A DNA stretch of 64,000 bases from assembly GCF_017094465.1 (NCBI RefSeq), contig NZ_CP064791.1:1364001-1428000 (forward strand), written 5' to 3'. A program made the position numbers and the translations under genes. The notes below the pieces were generated by a model. That model saw only the letters and a program-made list of their open reading frames with translations. It had not been told where the DNA came from and made no database searches. The first letter of the stretch is position 1. Each line of letters starts with the position of its first letter. Of this stretch, positions 1 to 8,425 are shown in pieces. The stretch comes from Halapricum desulfuricans (lineage in GTDB: Archaea; Halobacteriota; Halobacteria; Halobacteriales; Haloarculaceae).

Positions 1-345
1 CTCGTCGATCTCTTCGACGACGAGTGCCATCGGATTCGAATCGAACGTCCCGACTTGCGTCATATAGCCGTAAAAACGGTGCAGATAGGACGCATATGTC
101 GCCACCGTACTCTCGGCGACTGTCCCGCGGAGGCTGTGAATATAAGCCATACAGTCGCGGTGTGTGGCCGCAGCGAGTGTCGCTACGGCCGTCGCATAGT
201 TGTCACCCTCATCGTCCAGGAACCGCGCAAAATCCCGTAGCACGCGCTCGTAAGCGGCCTGTGTACGCTCGCTTTTGCCCTGATACGCGATGTCCTGCAG
301 GAAGTACGCGATCGGGTCCTCCTCCGGATCGTCTGTCCGGCTCAT
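1..345 (-). CDS. Tyrosine recombinase/integrase, N-terminal part (cut by window edge)
   Basis: The first 115 residues are visible and the rest lies beyond base 1. They have the SAM-like core-binding fold of phage-type integrases: a segment around residues 25-45 with the pattern SERTQAAYERVLRDFARFL, then a second helical pair with STVATYASYLHRFYGYM. The catalytic domain with the R-H-R-Y residues is outside the window, so activity cannot be judged. The ATG at 345 overlaps the stop of the upstream gene as ATGA, so the two are probably translated together. Such integrases insert plasmids, proviruses or genomic islands. The family call rests on the N-terminal domain only. Confidence 0.75.
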   Translation of the reverse strand, partial: MSRTDDPEEDPIAYFLQDIAYQGKSERTQAAYERVLRDFARFLDDEGDNYATAVATLAAATHRDCMAYIHSLRGTVAESTVATYASYLHRFYGYMTQVGTFDSNPMALVVEEIDE

Positions 346-755
346 GTGACGAGAGTGTAGCCACCGTTTCGCCCACTGTAGCGGACGACGTTCTCCTCTT
401 GCAGGTCAGCCAGTGTCTCATCGAGGCGTTCCTCGATATTGTCGGTAATCGCCGCCAGCAGTTCGTCCCAGCTGTAATACTCGCCCGCCGTGAGCACGGA
501 TTCGACGCGCTGTTCGAGCCCGTCAGAGGTATCCGTTCCGTCGCTCGTTGTCGTTTCCTCGGTCGATGTCTCCTTGCTTTCGTCCGGAGTCGGTTGCTCC
601 GGAAAGCCGCGCCGACCTGCCTGCACCATCGTACGGACGAACTCGCTTTGGCTCATGTCGAGCTCGTCAGCGTGTTCGCGCCATTCGTCTTTTTGATATG
701 CGGGAACGTACGTTTTGACGACAGTCCGCGACGTATCGACCTGTTCGTCCGACAT
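342..755 (-). CDS. Small integrase-linked protein, DUF5805-like
   Basis: This 137-residue acidic protein directly precedes the integrase gene and overlaps it by four bases (ATGA). Residues 10-50 contain a ribbon-helix-helix-like stretch (VKTYVPAYQKDEWREHAD, then MSQSEFVRTMVQAGRR). The middle is a low-complexity Glu/Thr/Ser linker, and the end looks like a small winged helix (YYSWDELLAAI...ENVVRYSGRNGGYTLV). Proteins of this shape commonly sit beside integrases in haloarchaeal proviruses and islands and probably control integration or excision; that role is inferred. I chose ATG 755. A longer reading from 785 is possible, but its first ten residues do not look coding. Confidence 0.7.
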   Translation of the reverse strand: MSDEQVDTSRTVVKTYVPAYQKDEWREHADELDMSQSEFVRTMVQAGRRGFPEQPTPDESKETSTEETTTSDGTDTSDGLEQRVESVLTAGEYYSWDELLAAITDNIEERLDETLADLQEENVVRYSGRNGGYTLVT

Positions 756-1129
756 GGGCGTGTCGTGAACCCCCTGGCATATCAATTTGTCCCAGTCTCG
801 GGGATAAGGCCACTTATCCTGTTTTCTAGCCCCCTATATAGCGTCAAAAATGACAACGAACCATCTCGACTCCGGAAAAGAGATTGTATAGTACTACAAT
901 ACCATATAAAAATTGAGAGCGCGATCTGGCCTCCCGTCATCGCCGATCCTGTAAACCGACGTTCTCCACCTCCAACCCCTGGGGCTATCGGCGGAGAAAC
1001 CCGTATAAATCAACCATCACTTTCACGGCTGAACGGTAGCGTCCAGGTCGTGTTACTACCGACTGTAGCGGTTGAACGAATTCGACACGACTGGCTGCAA
1101 ATACCCATGCAAGCCACCGGCCATACAAT
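756..1129. other. Intergenic stretch between the integrase operon and a decayed transposase gene
   Basis: No gene is supported here. It holds the TATA element of the integrase operon and an imperfect operator-like palindrome at 884-899 (TTGTA, six bases, TACAA). Another TATA-like stretch, CGTATAAATC, lies near 1000 on the plus strand. Open frames across it are low-quality shadows. Confidence 0.4.
834..841 (-). promoter_or_regulatory. TATA box for the integrase operon
   Basis: The minus strand reads CTATATAG about 80 bases upstream of the ATG at 755. It is the only good TATA-like element in front of this gene pair. A start site about 25 bases downstream would give a leader of roughly 50 bases. 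Confidence 0.45.
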
Positions 1130-1673
1130 CGAGTAGACCACTCGCGGTGTCAGCAATCAACCGATGGTCTCCCGTCCGATGCCCACAGTATCTCGAAAGC
1201 AATCGTTGAGGGATGTGTCGAACGCGGTGTCGGGATGCGTGTCGCTGGCGACCTTGGCGGCATCCGGGAAGATGACGGGAGCGGCGAACCTCTGGGGCGA
1301 CCCCGATGATCTCGATCGACACGGATGGGCGTTTGACCGCTTCACGACGCCACTTGACTACAAGGCAGGAGTTGAGGGTATCGACGTGGAGTTGGTGTCG
1401 GAATGCTATACGTCGAAGTCGTGTTCGGTGTGCAGCCACACTGACGACAATCAGCGCGTTGAACGTGGACTGTACGTGTGTGAGAAGTGTGAGACGGTTG
1501 CGAACGCGGACGTGAAGGGCGCGAAAACAATTCAGCAAAAGGTACTCCCGAGCCTCGCCACGGATGTCGATGATCGGGATAACGGCTGGTTGGCACAGCC
1601 AGCGGTTCACCTGTTCGATCGTAGTGCGGGGTATTTCGCCCCACGAGAGCAGGTTGCTAACCGCAAATCGTAA
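1130..1673 (+). pseudogene. Decayed IS200/IS605-type tnpB, C-terminal remnant
   Basis: Only the C-terminal half of a TnpB nuclease remains, in two frames. Bases about 1180-1280 read ...SKAIVEGCVERGVG..VAGDLGGIRED, which is the RuvC region around the second acidic residue. The match then continues in another frame with DRHGWAFDRFTTPLDYKAGVEG and the four-cysteine zinc finger (CSVCSHTDDN...LYVCEKCET), ending with the usual WLAQPAVHLFDRS tail. The frame changes near 1275-1290. The N-terminal half, including the first catalytic Asp, is absent. It is therefore a dead copy. It lies next to an integrase, as is common for scavenged insertion sequences at island edges. The left limit is approximate. 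Confidence 0.8.
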
Positions 1674-2240
1674 TATCCCAATCCAGCGGTGCGGGGCTGT
1701 GGAATACCTGCGCATTCAGTCGCGGGAAAATTTCTCAGTGAGGTTGTCAGTGAGTTATCTACTGCCAGCAATCGGAGCCTCACTCGGGCTGGTATGGCTT
1801 TTTCAGCAGTCAGTCATCCGGCGGCGACAGATGACTTCGATCCCACCGCAGTCGAAGCTAGCTGATCTCGGCAAAACTGTGTCGTCAGCTCCGTAAACGC
1901 CACCAATATCACTCCGGGCAGGTATCAGGACCCAGGGGCCACACCGTAAGACCACTTGAGCAGTGCCCAGTATGCTGGCCGTCTCAGTCACTTCGGCGCC
2001 GGTCGTGGCTCGAAGACCACAGACCCCGTGTGGCCTGTCATTCAGCCGCCTCAACTATCCGAGACAGTGAGGTGATGTACAATCATGTTACCACAGGTCA
2101 CATGTGAACTGCTCTGATACTGCGTTCACCATCGAACGTATAAATCACATATCGCTATATATAATTCGGTGCCTGACCCGCAGCCGGAAAATACACGAGA
2201 GGAGCCAGATTTTTAGTGCTACCGGAGCGAGAGGGGTGGT
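1674..2240. other. Gene-poor stretch before the prenyl synthase
   Basis: I see no supported gene. A 22-codon frame at 1831-1896 (MTSIPPQSKLADLGKTV...) looks like the beginning of a transposase and may be an insertion-sequence scrap, but it is too short to assign. The last 90 bases carry the promoter of the downstream synthase. Confidence 0.35.
2155..2165 (+). promoter_or_regulatory. TATA box of the prenyl synthase gene
   Basis: The sequence CTATATATAAT lies 76 bases before the ATG at 2241. It is a strong AT run in GC-rich DNA and the best candidate promoter for the gene. The implied leader is about 50 bases. Confidence 0.5.
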
Positions 2241-3305
2241 ATGCGGGACGTGCTTGCTGACTGGCAGCCAGTCATCGACGATGCGATCGCCGAGGTATTG
2301 CCGCGCGAGATCGACGAGCAGTATCTGGCGGACTTTTTCGGAGCGCCGACGTACGCATACGACCCGGATGCGATTCAACAGGCGCTGTCCGATCCAATCT
2401 GGGAGCTTCTGGATCGTGGGGGAAAGCGATGGCGAGCCGTACTGGCGGCCCAGCTGTTCGAGGGATTCGGTGCCGACCCGACGGACTACCTTCAGTACGC
2501 GATCATTCCCGAGATCCTCCACAACGGGACGATCATCGTCGACGATGTCGAAGACGGAGCAAGCAAGCGCCGTGGGGGACCAGCCTTGCATCTCGAGTAT
2601 GGGACGGACATCGCGTTGAATGCAGGTAACGCGATGTACTTCTTGCCGTTGAAGATCATCACCCGAAACGGTGGCGATCTCGACGCGGAAACTCGCCTGG
2701 AGATATACGAGATGTTGATGTACGAACTCAATCGGACCCATCTCGGCCAGGGAATGGATATCTGGTGGCACAATGAAAAGGAGATACAGGCCACCGAAGC
2801 GGAATACTGTGAGATGGGTGCGTGCAAGACTGGCTGCATCGGTCGGATCGTCGCCAGATTGCCTGCTATCATTACTGGGCAAACGAACGAGGTCGAGCAA
2901 CGTGTCGCCGAGTACGCCGAACAGATGAGCATCGCGTTCCAGATCGGCGACGACATTCTCGACATCGAACACACGCTCGATCAGGCAGGCGAGTTCGGCA
3001 AGGAGTTCGGTAACGACATCCGGGAGGGCAAAAAGACGCTAATGGCGATCCATGCAGCAGAACACGCCTCGGCGAGTGACACTGCCCGCCTCGAAGAGAT
3101 CCTCTGGGCGGATACCAACACGGACGAGGAGATCATGGAGGCAATCGAGATATACCAGTCCGCGGGTAGCATCGACTACGCACGCGAGCGTGCCGAAGCA
3201 ATGGCCCGACAGGCCAGAGAGCGCCTTCCGGACGAACAGCTTGATCCCGCGATTGCCGAGCGACTGGCGGCGTTCACGCGGTTCGTCATCGAGCGCGACA
3301 AGTAG
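2241..3305 (+). CDS. idsA: Trans-isoprenyl diphosphate synthase (GGPP/polyprenyl type)
   Basis: This 354-residue protein condenses isopentenyl diphosphate with allylic diphosphates to make the C20 or longer chains used for archaeal lipids, quinones and dolichol primers. The first Asp-rich motif is seen as IIVDDVEDGASKRRGG near residue 97, the second as QIGDDILDIEHTLDQ near residue 235, and the substrate-binding GGKRWRA near residue 60. Length and spacing fit the family. The gene has its own TATA box and is followed by a halocyanin gene 59 bases on. Haloarchaea often carry several paralogues, so product chain length cannot be told from sequence alone. The gene symbol is the common one for the family, not proof of orthology. 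Confidence 0.85.
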   Translation: MRDVLADWQPVIDDAIAEVLPREIDEQYLADFFGAPTYAYDPDAIQQALSDPIWELLDRGGKRWRAVLAAQLFEGFGADPTDYLQYAIIPEILHNGTIIVDDVEDGASKRRGGPALHLEYGTDIALNAGNAMYFLPLKIITRNGGDLDAETRLEIYEMLMYELNRTHLGQGMDIWWHNEKEIQATEAEYCEMGACKTGCIGRIVARLPAIITGQTNEVEQRVAEYAEQMSIAFQIGDDILDIEHTLDQAGEFGKEFGNDIREGKKTLMAIHAAEHASASDTARLEEILWADTNTDEEIMEAIEIYQSAGSIDYARERAEAMARQARERLPDEQLDPAIAERLAAFTRFVIERDK

Positions 3306-3364
3306 ACCAAGCAATAACCGCTGGTTTCGCTATCTTCAGTAGTCGCCACCGGAAAGCGACTGTC

Positions 3365-3985
3365 ATGACGAACTCCGAGACGTCCCGACGTGACTTTCTC
3401 AGGGCAGCAGCTGGCGGTACCGCCAGCGGTGCTGGCGCACTCGCGGTGAGCGGATCGGCGGCCGCGCAGGCGAGCGTCCAACCGGACTACGGCGGATACT
3501 TGAGCAGTGCTAACGGGTTCAACGGCTCGACGACTGATCTCCGTGGCCAGGACGCGGTCACGATCGAAGTCGGGGCCGGCAGTGACGGCTACGCGTTCAA
3601 CCCGGCCGCCGTCTGGGTCGATCCCGGCACCACGATCACCTGGGAGTGGACCGGCAACGGCGGTGACCACAACGTCGTCGGCGAAAACACCGACTTCTCC
3701 TCGGGCGATCCCGTCGGCGAGGAAGGCTACACCTACGAACAGACCTTCGAAGAATCAGGCATCGTCACCTACTACTGTGACCCCCATCAGAACCTCGGCA
3801 TGCTCGGCGCCGTCGCCGTCGGCGACGACATTGCCACCGTCGAGGTCGGCGGCACGAGCGGACCAAGCCTTCCGGGGAGTGCAAAGACGATCGGTGTCGC
3901 TTCCGGCGTCGCGATGGCCTCGACGCTCGGGCTCGCATACTTCTTCATGAAGTATGGTGGCGACTACGGTGAGCCAGAGGTCTGA
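3365..3985 (+). CDS. Halocyanin-type blue copper protein, Tat-exported, C-terminal membrane anchor
   Basis: The 206-residue product begins with a Tat signal (SRRDFLRAAAGG, Ala-rich core, SAAAQA cleavage region). A plastocyanin-like domain covers about residues 60-160. The four type 1 copper ligands are visible: His in GGDHNVV, then Cys, His and Met in CDPHQNLGM. A hydrophobic segment (IGVASGVAMASTLGLAYFFM) near the end could tether it to the membrane with its copper site outside. Halocyanins carry electrons between membrane complexes and terminal oxidases. No oxidase genes lie beside it here. Its last 22 bases overlap the 3' end of the convergent SRPBCC gene. Confidence 0.88.
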   Translation: MTNSETSRRDFLRAAAGGTASGAGALAVSGSAAAQASVQPDYGGYLSSANGFNGSTTDLRGQDAVTIEVGAGSDGYAFNPAAVWVDPGTTITWEWTGNGGDHNVVGENTDFSSGDPVGEEGYTYEQTFEESGIVTYYCDPHQNLGMLGAVAVGDDIATVEVGGTSGPSLPGSAKTIGVASGVAMASTLGLAYFFMKYGGDYGEPEV

Positions 3986-4509
3986 CCTGTTTCACTCCGG
4001 CTCGTGTGGATTTCGAGGTCGACAGGTCGGGACTCACCTTCGATCTCAGTGACCAGTCGCTCGACGATTCGTTCGGCCTCGTCCCGGATGAGCGGCTTGA
4101 CTCGTTCGATCACCCAACCGAGCGAGACAAAGCGGGGGAGATCGATCGACCCTGCACCGGCTGACTGAGGGTCATAGTGGACGATAAACCGAATCCGTGT
4201 TGCAGCGTCTCGTTCCCCGGGAGGTGATTCGGATTCGAGTACCCAGGACCCACGAGCGTCGATATCCTTCGTGAGCCGCCAGTCAATCCGTTCCGGCGGC
4301 GTGAGGTCAGTCACAGTCGACCGAGCGGTATAGGTGAGTTTCCACCAGGCGAATTCGAGGCGATAGGTAGTCCTCGGAGACCCATCGCCGTTCTGGTGGA
4401 CCGTCCGAAGGTGTTCGGACAGCTCCGCGTATCGTGGAAAGTCGACGAGAAACTCGTACACGTCGGCTTTCGGGCGGTACACGACAGTGGTGACTTCGAT
4501 CGTGTCCAC
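3964..4509 (-). CDS. SRPBCC-superfamily protein (polyketide cyclase/Coq10-like)
   Basis: A 181-residue cytoplasmic protein with the START/SRPBCC helix-grip pattern: TTVVYRPKADVYEFLVDFPRYAELSEHL at the start, a Trp/Tyr-rich beta sheet, and a long C-terminal helix (ERVKPLIRDEAERIVERLVTEIEGE). These proteins hold hydrophobic ligands in a central cavity; no ligand can be deduced. The frame stays open far upstream, but the family-like start is the GTG at 4509 (VDTIEV), because the residues before it look like non-coding translation. It is divergent from trpB, with 86 bases between starts, and overlaps the halocyanin gene tail to tail. Confidence 0.72.
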   Translation of the reverse strand: MDTIEVTTVVYRPKADVYEFLVDFPRYAELSEHLRTVHQNGDGSPRTTYRLEFAWWKLTYTARSTVTDLTPPERIDWRLTKDIDARGSWVLESESPPGERDAATRIRFIVHYDPQSAGAGSIDLPRFVSLGWVIERVKPLIRDEAERIVERLVTEIEGESRPVDLEIHTSRSETGQTSGSP

Positions 4510-4595
4510 ATCGGCATTGCGGTCGCGTGCGTCAAAAGGAACCGGGCTCACGACAAGGGCCACAGTTATGGGCACCAGTCCCGATATTCCAGGCG

Positions 4596-5756
4596 ATGTC
4601 AGAAGACACCGGTGATTTCGAGGGATACGGGGGCAGGCACGTCCCCGACATGCTGGAGGAACCGCTCGAACGCCTCGCAAACGCGTTCGACGAGATCGTA
4701 CAGACGGAGACGTTCCAGGACGAATTTCGCTCGATACTCCGACAGTACGCCGGCCGGCCGACGCCCCTGTATCACGCCGAGAACCTCTCCGAGCGGTGGG
4801 GCGGTGAGATCTATCTGAAACGCGAGGATCTGCTGCACGGTGGGGCACACAAGATCAACAACGCGGTCGGACAGGGACTGCTCGCGAAAAAGGCCGGCAA
4901 GGAACGGCTGATCGCCGAGACAGGAGCCGGCCAACACGGTACGGCGACGGCAATGGCCGGCGCGCTGTTCGACATGGACACCGAGATCTACATGGGCCGG
5001 AAAGACGTCCAGCGCCAGCGGATGAACGTCTTCCGGATGCGGCTGATGGGCGCGGATGTCACGGAAGTCACCCAGGGCGGTGAGGGGCTCGCCGATGCAG
5101 TCGACGTGGCGCTCGAGGACCTGGCGCGGAACATCGAGGACACTCACTACCTGGTCGGGAGCGTCGTCGGACCGGACCCGTTCCCGCGGATGGTTCGGGA
5201 GTTTCAATCGGTCATCGGCACGGAAGCACGCGAACAGATCCTCGAACAGGTGGGCGAACTGCCAGATGCCGCAGTCGCCTGCGTCGGCGGCGGTTCGAAC
5301 GCGATCGGGCTCTTTCACGCGTTCCGCGACGACGACGTTGCCTTCTACGGCGGGGAAGGCGGCGGTGAGGGGTCGGGGTCGGACCGACACGCCGCCCCGC
5401 TCGACGACGGGACTGACGACGTGATCCACGGCATGAAAACGCGCGTGATCGACGACGATGTCGACGTGCACTCTGTATCGGCCGGACTCGACTATCCCGG
5501 CGTCGGTCCCGAGCACGCGATGTTCCGCGAGACCGGTCGCGCACAGTACCGTGCGATCTCAGACGACGAAGCACTAGAGGCGTTCCGAACGCTCAGCGAG
5601 ACCGAAGGTATCATCCCCGCACTGGAGACCAGCCACGGGCTCGCGATGGCCAAGCAGGTGCTCGAGGAGACCAGCCACGAGACGATCATCATCAATCTGA
5701 GCGGTCGCGGTGACAAGGATATGGAGACTGCAGCCGAGCATTTCGATCTGGCGTAG
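4596..5756 (+). CDS. trpB: Tryptophan synthase beta chain
   Basis: TrpB makes L-tryptophan from indole and serine with pyridoxal phosphate. The 386-residue product has the PLP lysine in HGGAHKINNA (Lys86), the TrpB glutamate region in ETGAGQHGTATA, and the phosphate-binding GGGSNAIG loop. Length and the HKINNA context match the classical TrpB1 type rather than the longer TrpB2. The ATG at 4596 is supported by the acidic start MSEDTGDFEGYGG, while the open frame before it is poor coding sequence. No trpA or other trp gene lies within the window, so it stands alone here. The close divergent SRPBCC gene has no obvious link to it. Confidence 0.93.
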   Translation: MSEDTGDFEGYGGRHVPDMLEEPLERLANAFDEIVQTETFQDEFRSILRQYAGRPTPLYHAENLSERWGGEIYLKREDLLHGGAHKINNAVGQGLLAKKAGKERLIAETGAGQHGTATAMAGALFDMDTEIYMGRKDVQRQRMNVFRMRLMGADVTEVTQGGEGLADAVDVALEDLARNIEDTHYLVGSVVGPDPFPRMVREFQSVIGTEAREQILEQVGELPDAAVACVGGGSNAIGLFHAFRDDDVAFYGGEGGGEGSGSDRHAAPLDDGTDDVIHGMKTRVIDDDVDVHSVSAGLDYPGVGPEHAMFRETGRAQYRAISDDEALEAFRTLSETEGIIPALETSHGLAMAKQVLEETSHETIIINLSGRGDKDMETAAEHFDLA

Positions 5757-5758
5757 AG

Positions 5759-6160
5759 CTAGGCGACGATAACGTCGATATCGGTAAGCTGATGGACTGG
5801 TGTTTTGTCGAAGTCGCTGGAATTGTGGGTGACGAACGTCCCACCGGCCTCTGAGGCGGTAGCGAGATGTAGCAAGTCAAGCTTGTCGAGTCCGATACCC
5901 TGCGAGAGAAGACGATCGTTGATTCGCCACGCTTCGACGGCGACATCGTCGGTGAGAGGGAGAATTTCGTCGAAAACGTCGTGCAGCCGTTGCTGAGTCT
6001 GTGCGACGATAGCCAGTTCGTCGTAGTGTTGGAAGAACTCGAAGGCCACCAACGACGGGATCGCCCAGGTCTCAGAGCTGTACTGACGCAGATGAGATGT
6101 CACCGCTGCATCGCCTTCGCGAAGGATTTTGACCGCGGTATCGTTATCGAGTACGATCAT
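5759..6160 (-). CDS. vapC: PIN-domain ribonuclease toxin (VapC family)
   Basis: The 133-residue protein has the PIN fold acidic set: Asp in MIVLDNDTAV, Glu in VAFEFFQHY, and Asp in GLDKLDLLHLATA, with a terminal THNSSDFDK. VapC toxins cleave RNA, usually initiator tRNA or rRNA, when not bound by their antitoxin. The start ATG overlaps the stop of the upstream antitoxin gene by four bases, which is typical of toxin-antitoxin operons. It converges with trpB; the two stop codons are only two bases apart. The actual RNA target is unknown. Confidence 0.82.
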   Translation of the reverse strand: MIVLDNDTAVKILREGDAAVTSHLRQYSSETWAIPSLVAFEFFQHYDELAIVAQTQQRLHDVFDEILPLTDDVAVEAWRINDRLLSQGIGLDKLDLLHLATASEAGGTFVTHNSSDFDKTPVHQLTDIDVIVA

Positions 6161-6393
6161 CGCCTAGGTCGCTCCGTCCGGTCGTCGAGAGACTGGTTTA
6201 ACGTCTCGTATGCCTGGCTGACAGATTCCGCTAGACCGTCATCTTCCGGCCTGTCGAAACTTCCGGCGATAGCGTCGATGTCTTTTTCGGCCCGACTCAG
6301 ACGGTCAAGCAACTCGTCATACGTCTCGTCATCGCGTTTCAGCCGCTCGAGTCGGTCTTTGATCTCATCGGAAACGCGGATTGTCGTGGTCAC
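6157..6393 (-). CDS. vapB: VapB-type antitoxin
   Basis: A 78-residue protein that begins with a DNA-binding strand-helix pattern (TTTIRVSDEIKDRLERLKRDDETYDELLDRL), followed by a charged, probably disordered tail that would bind the toxin. It precedes vapC with an ATGA overlap. The start is the GTG at 6393, giving VTTTIRVSDE as in related antitoxins, because the few residues upstream run into the promoter. A 15-base perfect palindrome lies three bases before this start and is a likely site of autoregulation. Confidence 0.78.
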   Translation of the reverse strand: MTTTIRVSDEIKDRLERLKRDDETYDELLDRLSRAEKDIDAIAGSFDRPEDDGLAESVSQAYETLNQSLDDRTERPRR

Positions 6394-6395
6394 AC

Positions 6396-6410
6396 ATATA
6401 CATTGTATAT
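6396..6410 (-). promoter_or_regulatory. Palindromic operator in front of vapBC
   Basis: ATATACA, one base, TGTATAT is a perfect inverted repeat two bases upstream of the vapB GTG codon. Its position at the probable transcription start fits self-repression by the VapB or VapBC complex. Binding is inferred. Confidence 0.55.
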
Positions 6411-6573
6411 CTCTTCCTGTAATAGTTTCGTCAGCCGGGAGCACTCTGCGAAACGCCAGTCGCCTTGAGATGGAAACGCGACCCCCCTCAGTCCGAACCG
6501 TCAGCCGCTAGCGTGAGGCTGACCACCGATCGATAGAGATGGTTTCAAACCCCCGGCCAGCGAAGGTAGACGT

Positions 6574-7737
6574 ATGCTGGAGGGCGTCAACGTCGCACTC
6601 GGAATCACGGGGTCGATCGCGGCCGTCAGGGCCGTCGAGTTCATCCACGAGCTCAGACGGCGCGGCGCGAACGTCCGCGCCGTGATGTCTCCCGAAGCGA
6701 CGAACATCATCCATCCGTGGTCGATCGAGTTCGCGACCGAGAGAGAGGTCGTGACCGAAATCACCGGCAGCGTCGAGCACGTCGAGCTATGCGGGGTCGA
6801 GGGTTGGGCGGACGTCTACCTGATTTCGCCGGCGACGGCCAATACTGTCGGGAAAATGGCCAGCGCCGTCGACGACACGCCGGTGACGACGTGTGCGACG
6901 ACCGCACTCGGCTCCGGGCTCCCGGTCGTCGTCGTCCCGGCGATGCACAAGCCGATGTACGACCACCCGGGCGTGCTGGAGGCTATCGAACAACTCGAAT
7001 CGTGGGGCGTCCACTTCGTCGAGCCACGGATCGAGGAGGGCAAGGCCAAGATCGCCAGCGACGATGCGATCGCGACCGGCGTCGCCCGCGCCGTCGGCGA
7101 TAGACCACTTGAAGGGGACCACGTCGTCGTCACAGCGGGCGCAACCACGGAGTCGATCGACCCGATCCGGCTCCTCACGAACCGCGCGAGCGGGGCGACT
7201 GGTCGAGCGGTCGCACGAGCCTGTTACGCCCGGGGAGCCGACGTGACGCTCGTCCACGACGGGCCGGACGTGCCATACGCGACCGTCGAGTCCGTCGAAA
7301 GCGCTGCGGAGATGCTCGCGGCCGTCGAGGACAGCGTCGAGGACGCCGACGCACTCGTCTCGGCGGCCGCGATCGCCGACTACACCGTCGAAGCTGCCGA
7401 CGAGAAGATCCGATCGGGACAGGGGTCGCTGACGCTCGACCTCGAACCGACGCCGAAGCTCCTCGATACCGTTCGGGACGCACACCCGGATCTCTCGATG
7501 GTCGGATTCAAGGCCGAGACAGGCAGTGACGACGAGACGCTGGTCGAGCGGGCGCGCGAACTCCGTGATCGGGTCGATCTCGAGTTCGTCGTCGCCAATG
7601 ACGCCAGCGTCATGGGGGACGATGAAACCCGCGTGCTGTTGGTCGACGACGACATCGAGACGGTCAGTGGGGACAAACAGGCGGTCGGAGCGGCCGTTGC
7701 TGGGCGACTGGCCGACGATGCCGTACGCTCCGAATAG
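6574..7737 (+). CDS. coaBC: Bifunctional phosphopantothenoylcysteine decarboxylase / phosphopantothenate-cysteine ligase
   Basis: CoaBC carries out two consecutive steps of coenzyme A synthesis. Residues 1-170 form the flavoprotein decarboxylase half (LGITGSIAAVRAVEF, then DVYLISPATANTVGKMASA and VPAMHKPMYDHP). Residues 180-387 form the ligase half (VVVTAGATTESIDPIRLLTN, SAAAIADYTVEAA with its conserved Asp-Tyr, and VANDASVMG). At 387 residues it has the usual fused length. The ATG at 6574 fits the family start MLEGVNVALGITG. It has no obvious operon partner and converges with the Mrp antiporter operon, whose last gene ends 59 bases away. Confidence 0.92.
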   Translation: MLEGVNVALGITGSIAAVRAVEFIHELRRRGANVRAVMSPEATNIIHPWSIEFATEREVVTEITGSVEHVELCGVEGWADVYLISPATANTVGKMASAVDDTPVTTCATTALGSGLPVVVVPAMHKPMYDHPGVLEAIEQLESWGVHFVEPRIEEGKAKIASDDAIATGVARAVGDRPLEGDHVVVTAGATTESIDPIRLLTNRASGATGRAVARACYARGADVTLVHDGPDVPYATVESVESAAEMLAAVEDSVEDADALVSAAAIADYTVEAADEKIRSGQGSLTLDLEPTPKLLDTVRDAHPDLSMVGFKAETGSDDETLVERARELRDRVDLEFVVANDASVMGDDETRVLLVDDDIETVSGDKQAVGAAVAGRLADDAVRSE

Positions 7738-7796
7738 GCTAATCGTATCGTAGAGTGCTCTGAAACGGGCGTCAAACGAACCGCAAAACGAGGTCG

Positions 7797-8138
7797 CTAT
7801 GACTCGTCGTTCACGTCGTCGGGCCAGTCCGCGTTCCCGTGGAATGGAACGCCCATCTTCTGGGCGGCCCGGGAGATGACGTGTGCGCCGGTCGGAGCCG
7901 TCAGAAACAGAAAGACGATCCCGACCAGCGACACCAGCCCGGGTCCTTCCGGGCCGAAGTAGACCGCACCGGCGAGAAACAGCGACGCCGCACCGAGGGT
8001 CGTCGCCTTGCTCGTCGCGTGCATACGGTTGTAGATATCGGGCAGTCGGAGTAGCCCGACGGTCCCGATGATGAGGAAAAACGACCCGATAGCGAGCAAC
8101 GCGGCCAGGACAGCGACGCGAAGTACGTGCATTGTCAT
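7797..8138 (-). CDS. mrpG: Na+/H+ antiporter subunit G
   Basis: This 113-residue protein is the last gene of the seven-gene Mrp operon. It has three predicted membrane segments (VLRVAVLAALLAIGSFFLIIGTVGLL, AASLFLAGAVYFG, LVSLVGIVFLFLTAPTGAHVI) and the MrpG hallmark GLLRLPDIYNRMHATSKATTLG. It is a small non-catalytic membrane part of the multi-subunit antiporter. Its start overlaps the mrpF stop by four bases. Confidence 0.9.
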   Translation of the reverse strand: MTMHVLRVAVLAALLAIGSFFLIIGTVGLLRLPDIYNRMHATSKATTLGAASLFLAGAVYFGPEGPGLVSLVGIVFLFLTAPTGAHVISRAAQKMGVPFHGNADWPDDVNDES

Positions 8139-8425
8139 TCGATGATGTCACCTTCCGTGATGTACCGTGCGGCGGCGATCGTGCTCACGAACCCGATTAT
8201 CGCGAGGACGAGACTCACCGTCACGAACAGCCCTTCACCGGTCTGAAGGGCATAGAGGATAGCGATCGCGACGACGTTCGTCCCGATCGTGTCCAGCGCG
8301 ACGACGCGATCCGGCGTGGTCGGCCCGACGATAACTCGATACCCCGCGAGCAGCGTGACGCTGCTGGCGAGCACGAGCGCGGCGAACACCATCGTCTCCA
8401 GCAGGGCCGGCAGTTCACTCGCCAT
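8135..8425 (-). CDS. mrpF: Na+/H+ antiporter subunit F
   Basis: A 96-residue protein with three membrane segments and the MrpF signature RVIVGPTTPDRVVALDTIGTN. The ATG at 8425 gives the family-like beginning MASELPALLETMVFAAL; the frame continues upstream only as a shadow of mrpE. It overlaps mrpE by 11 bases and mrpG by four, so the whole set should be on one transcript. Confidence 0.9.
   Translation of the reverse strand: MASELPALLETMVFAALVLASSVTLLAGYRVIVGPTTPDRVVALDTIGTNVVAIAILYALQTGEGLFVTVSLVLAIIGFVSTIAAARYITEGDIIE

Noticed and set aside
24-1136. 370-residue open frame on the plus strand
   Set aside because: It is antisense to the integrase partner gene and runs through AT-rich non-coding DNA; its composition is Arg/Pro/Ser-rich and unlike acidic halophile proteins.
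1803-2054. 83-residue minus-strand frame
   Set aside because: No family features, and it lies across what looks like insertion-sequence debris.
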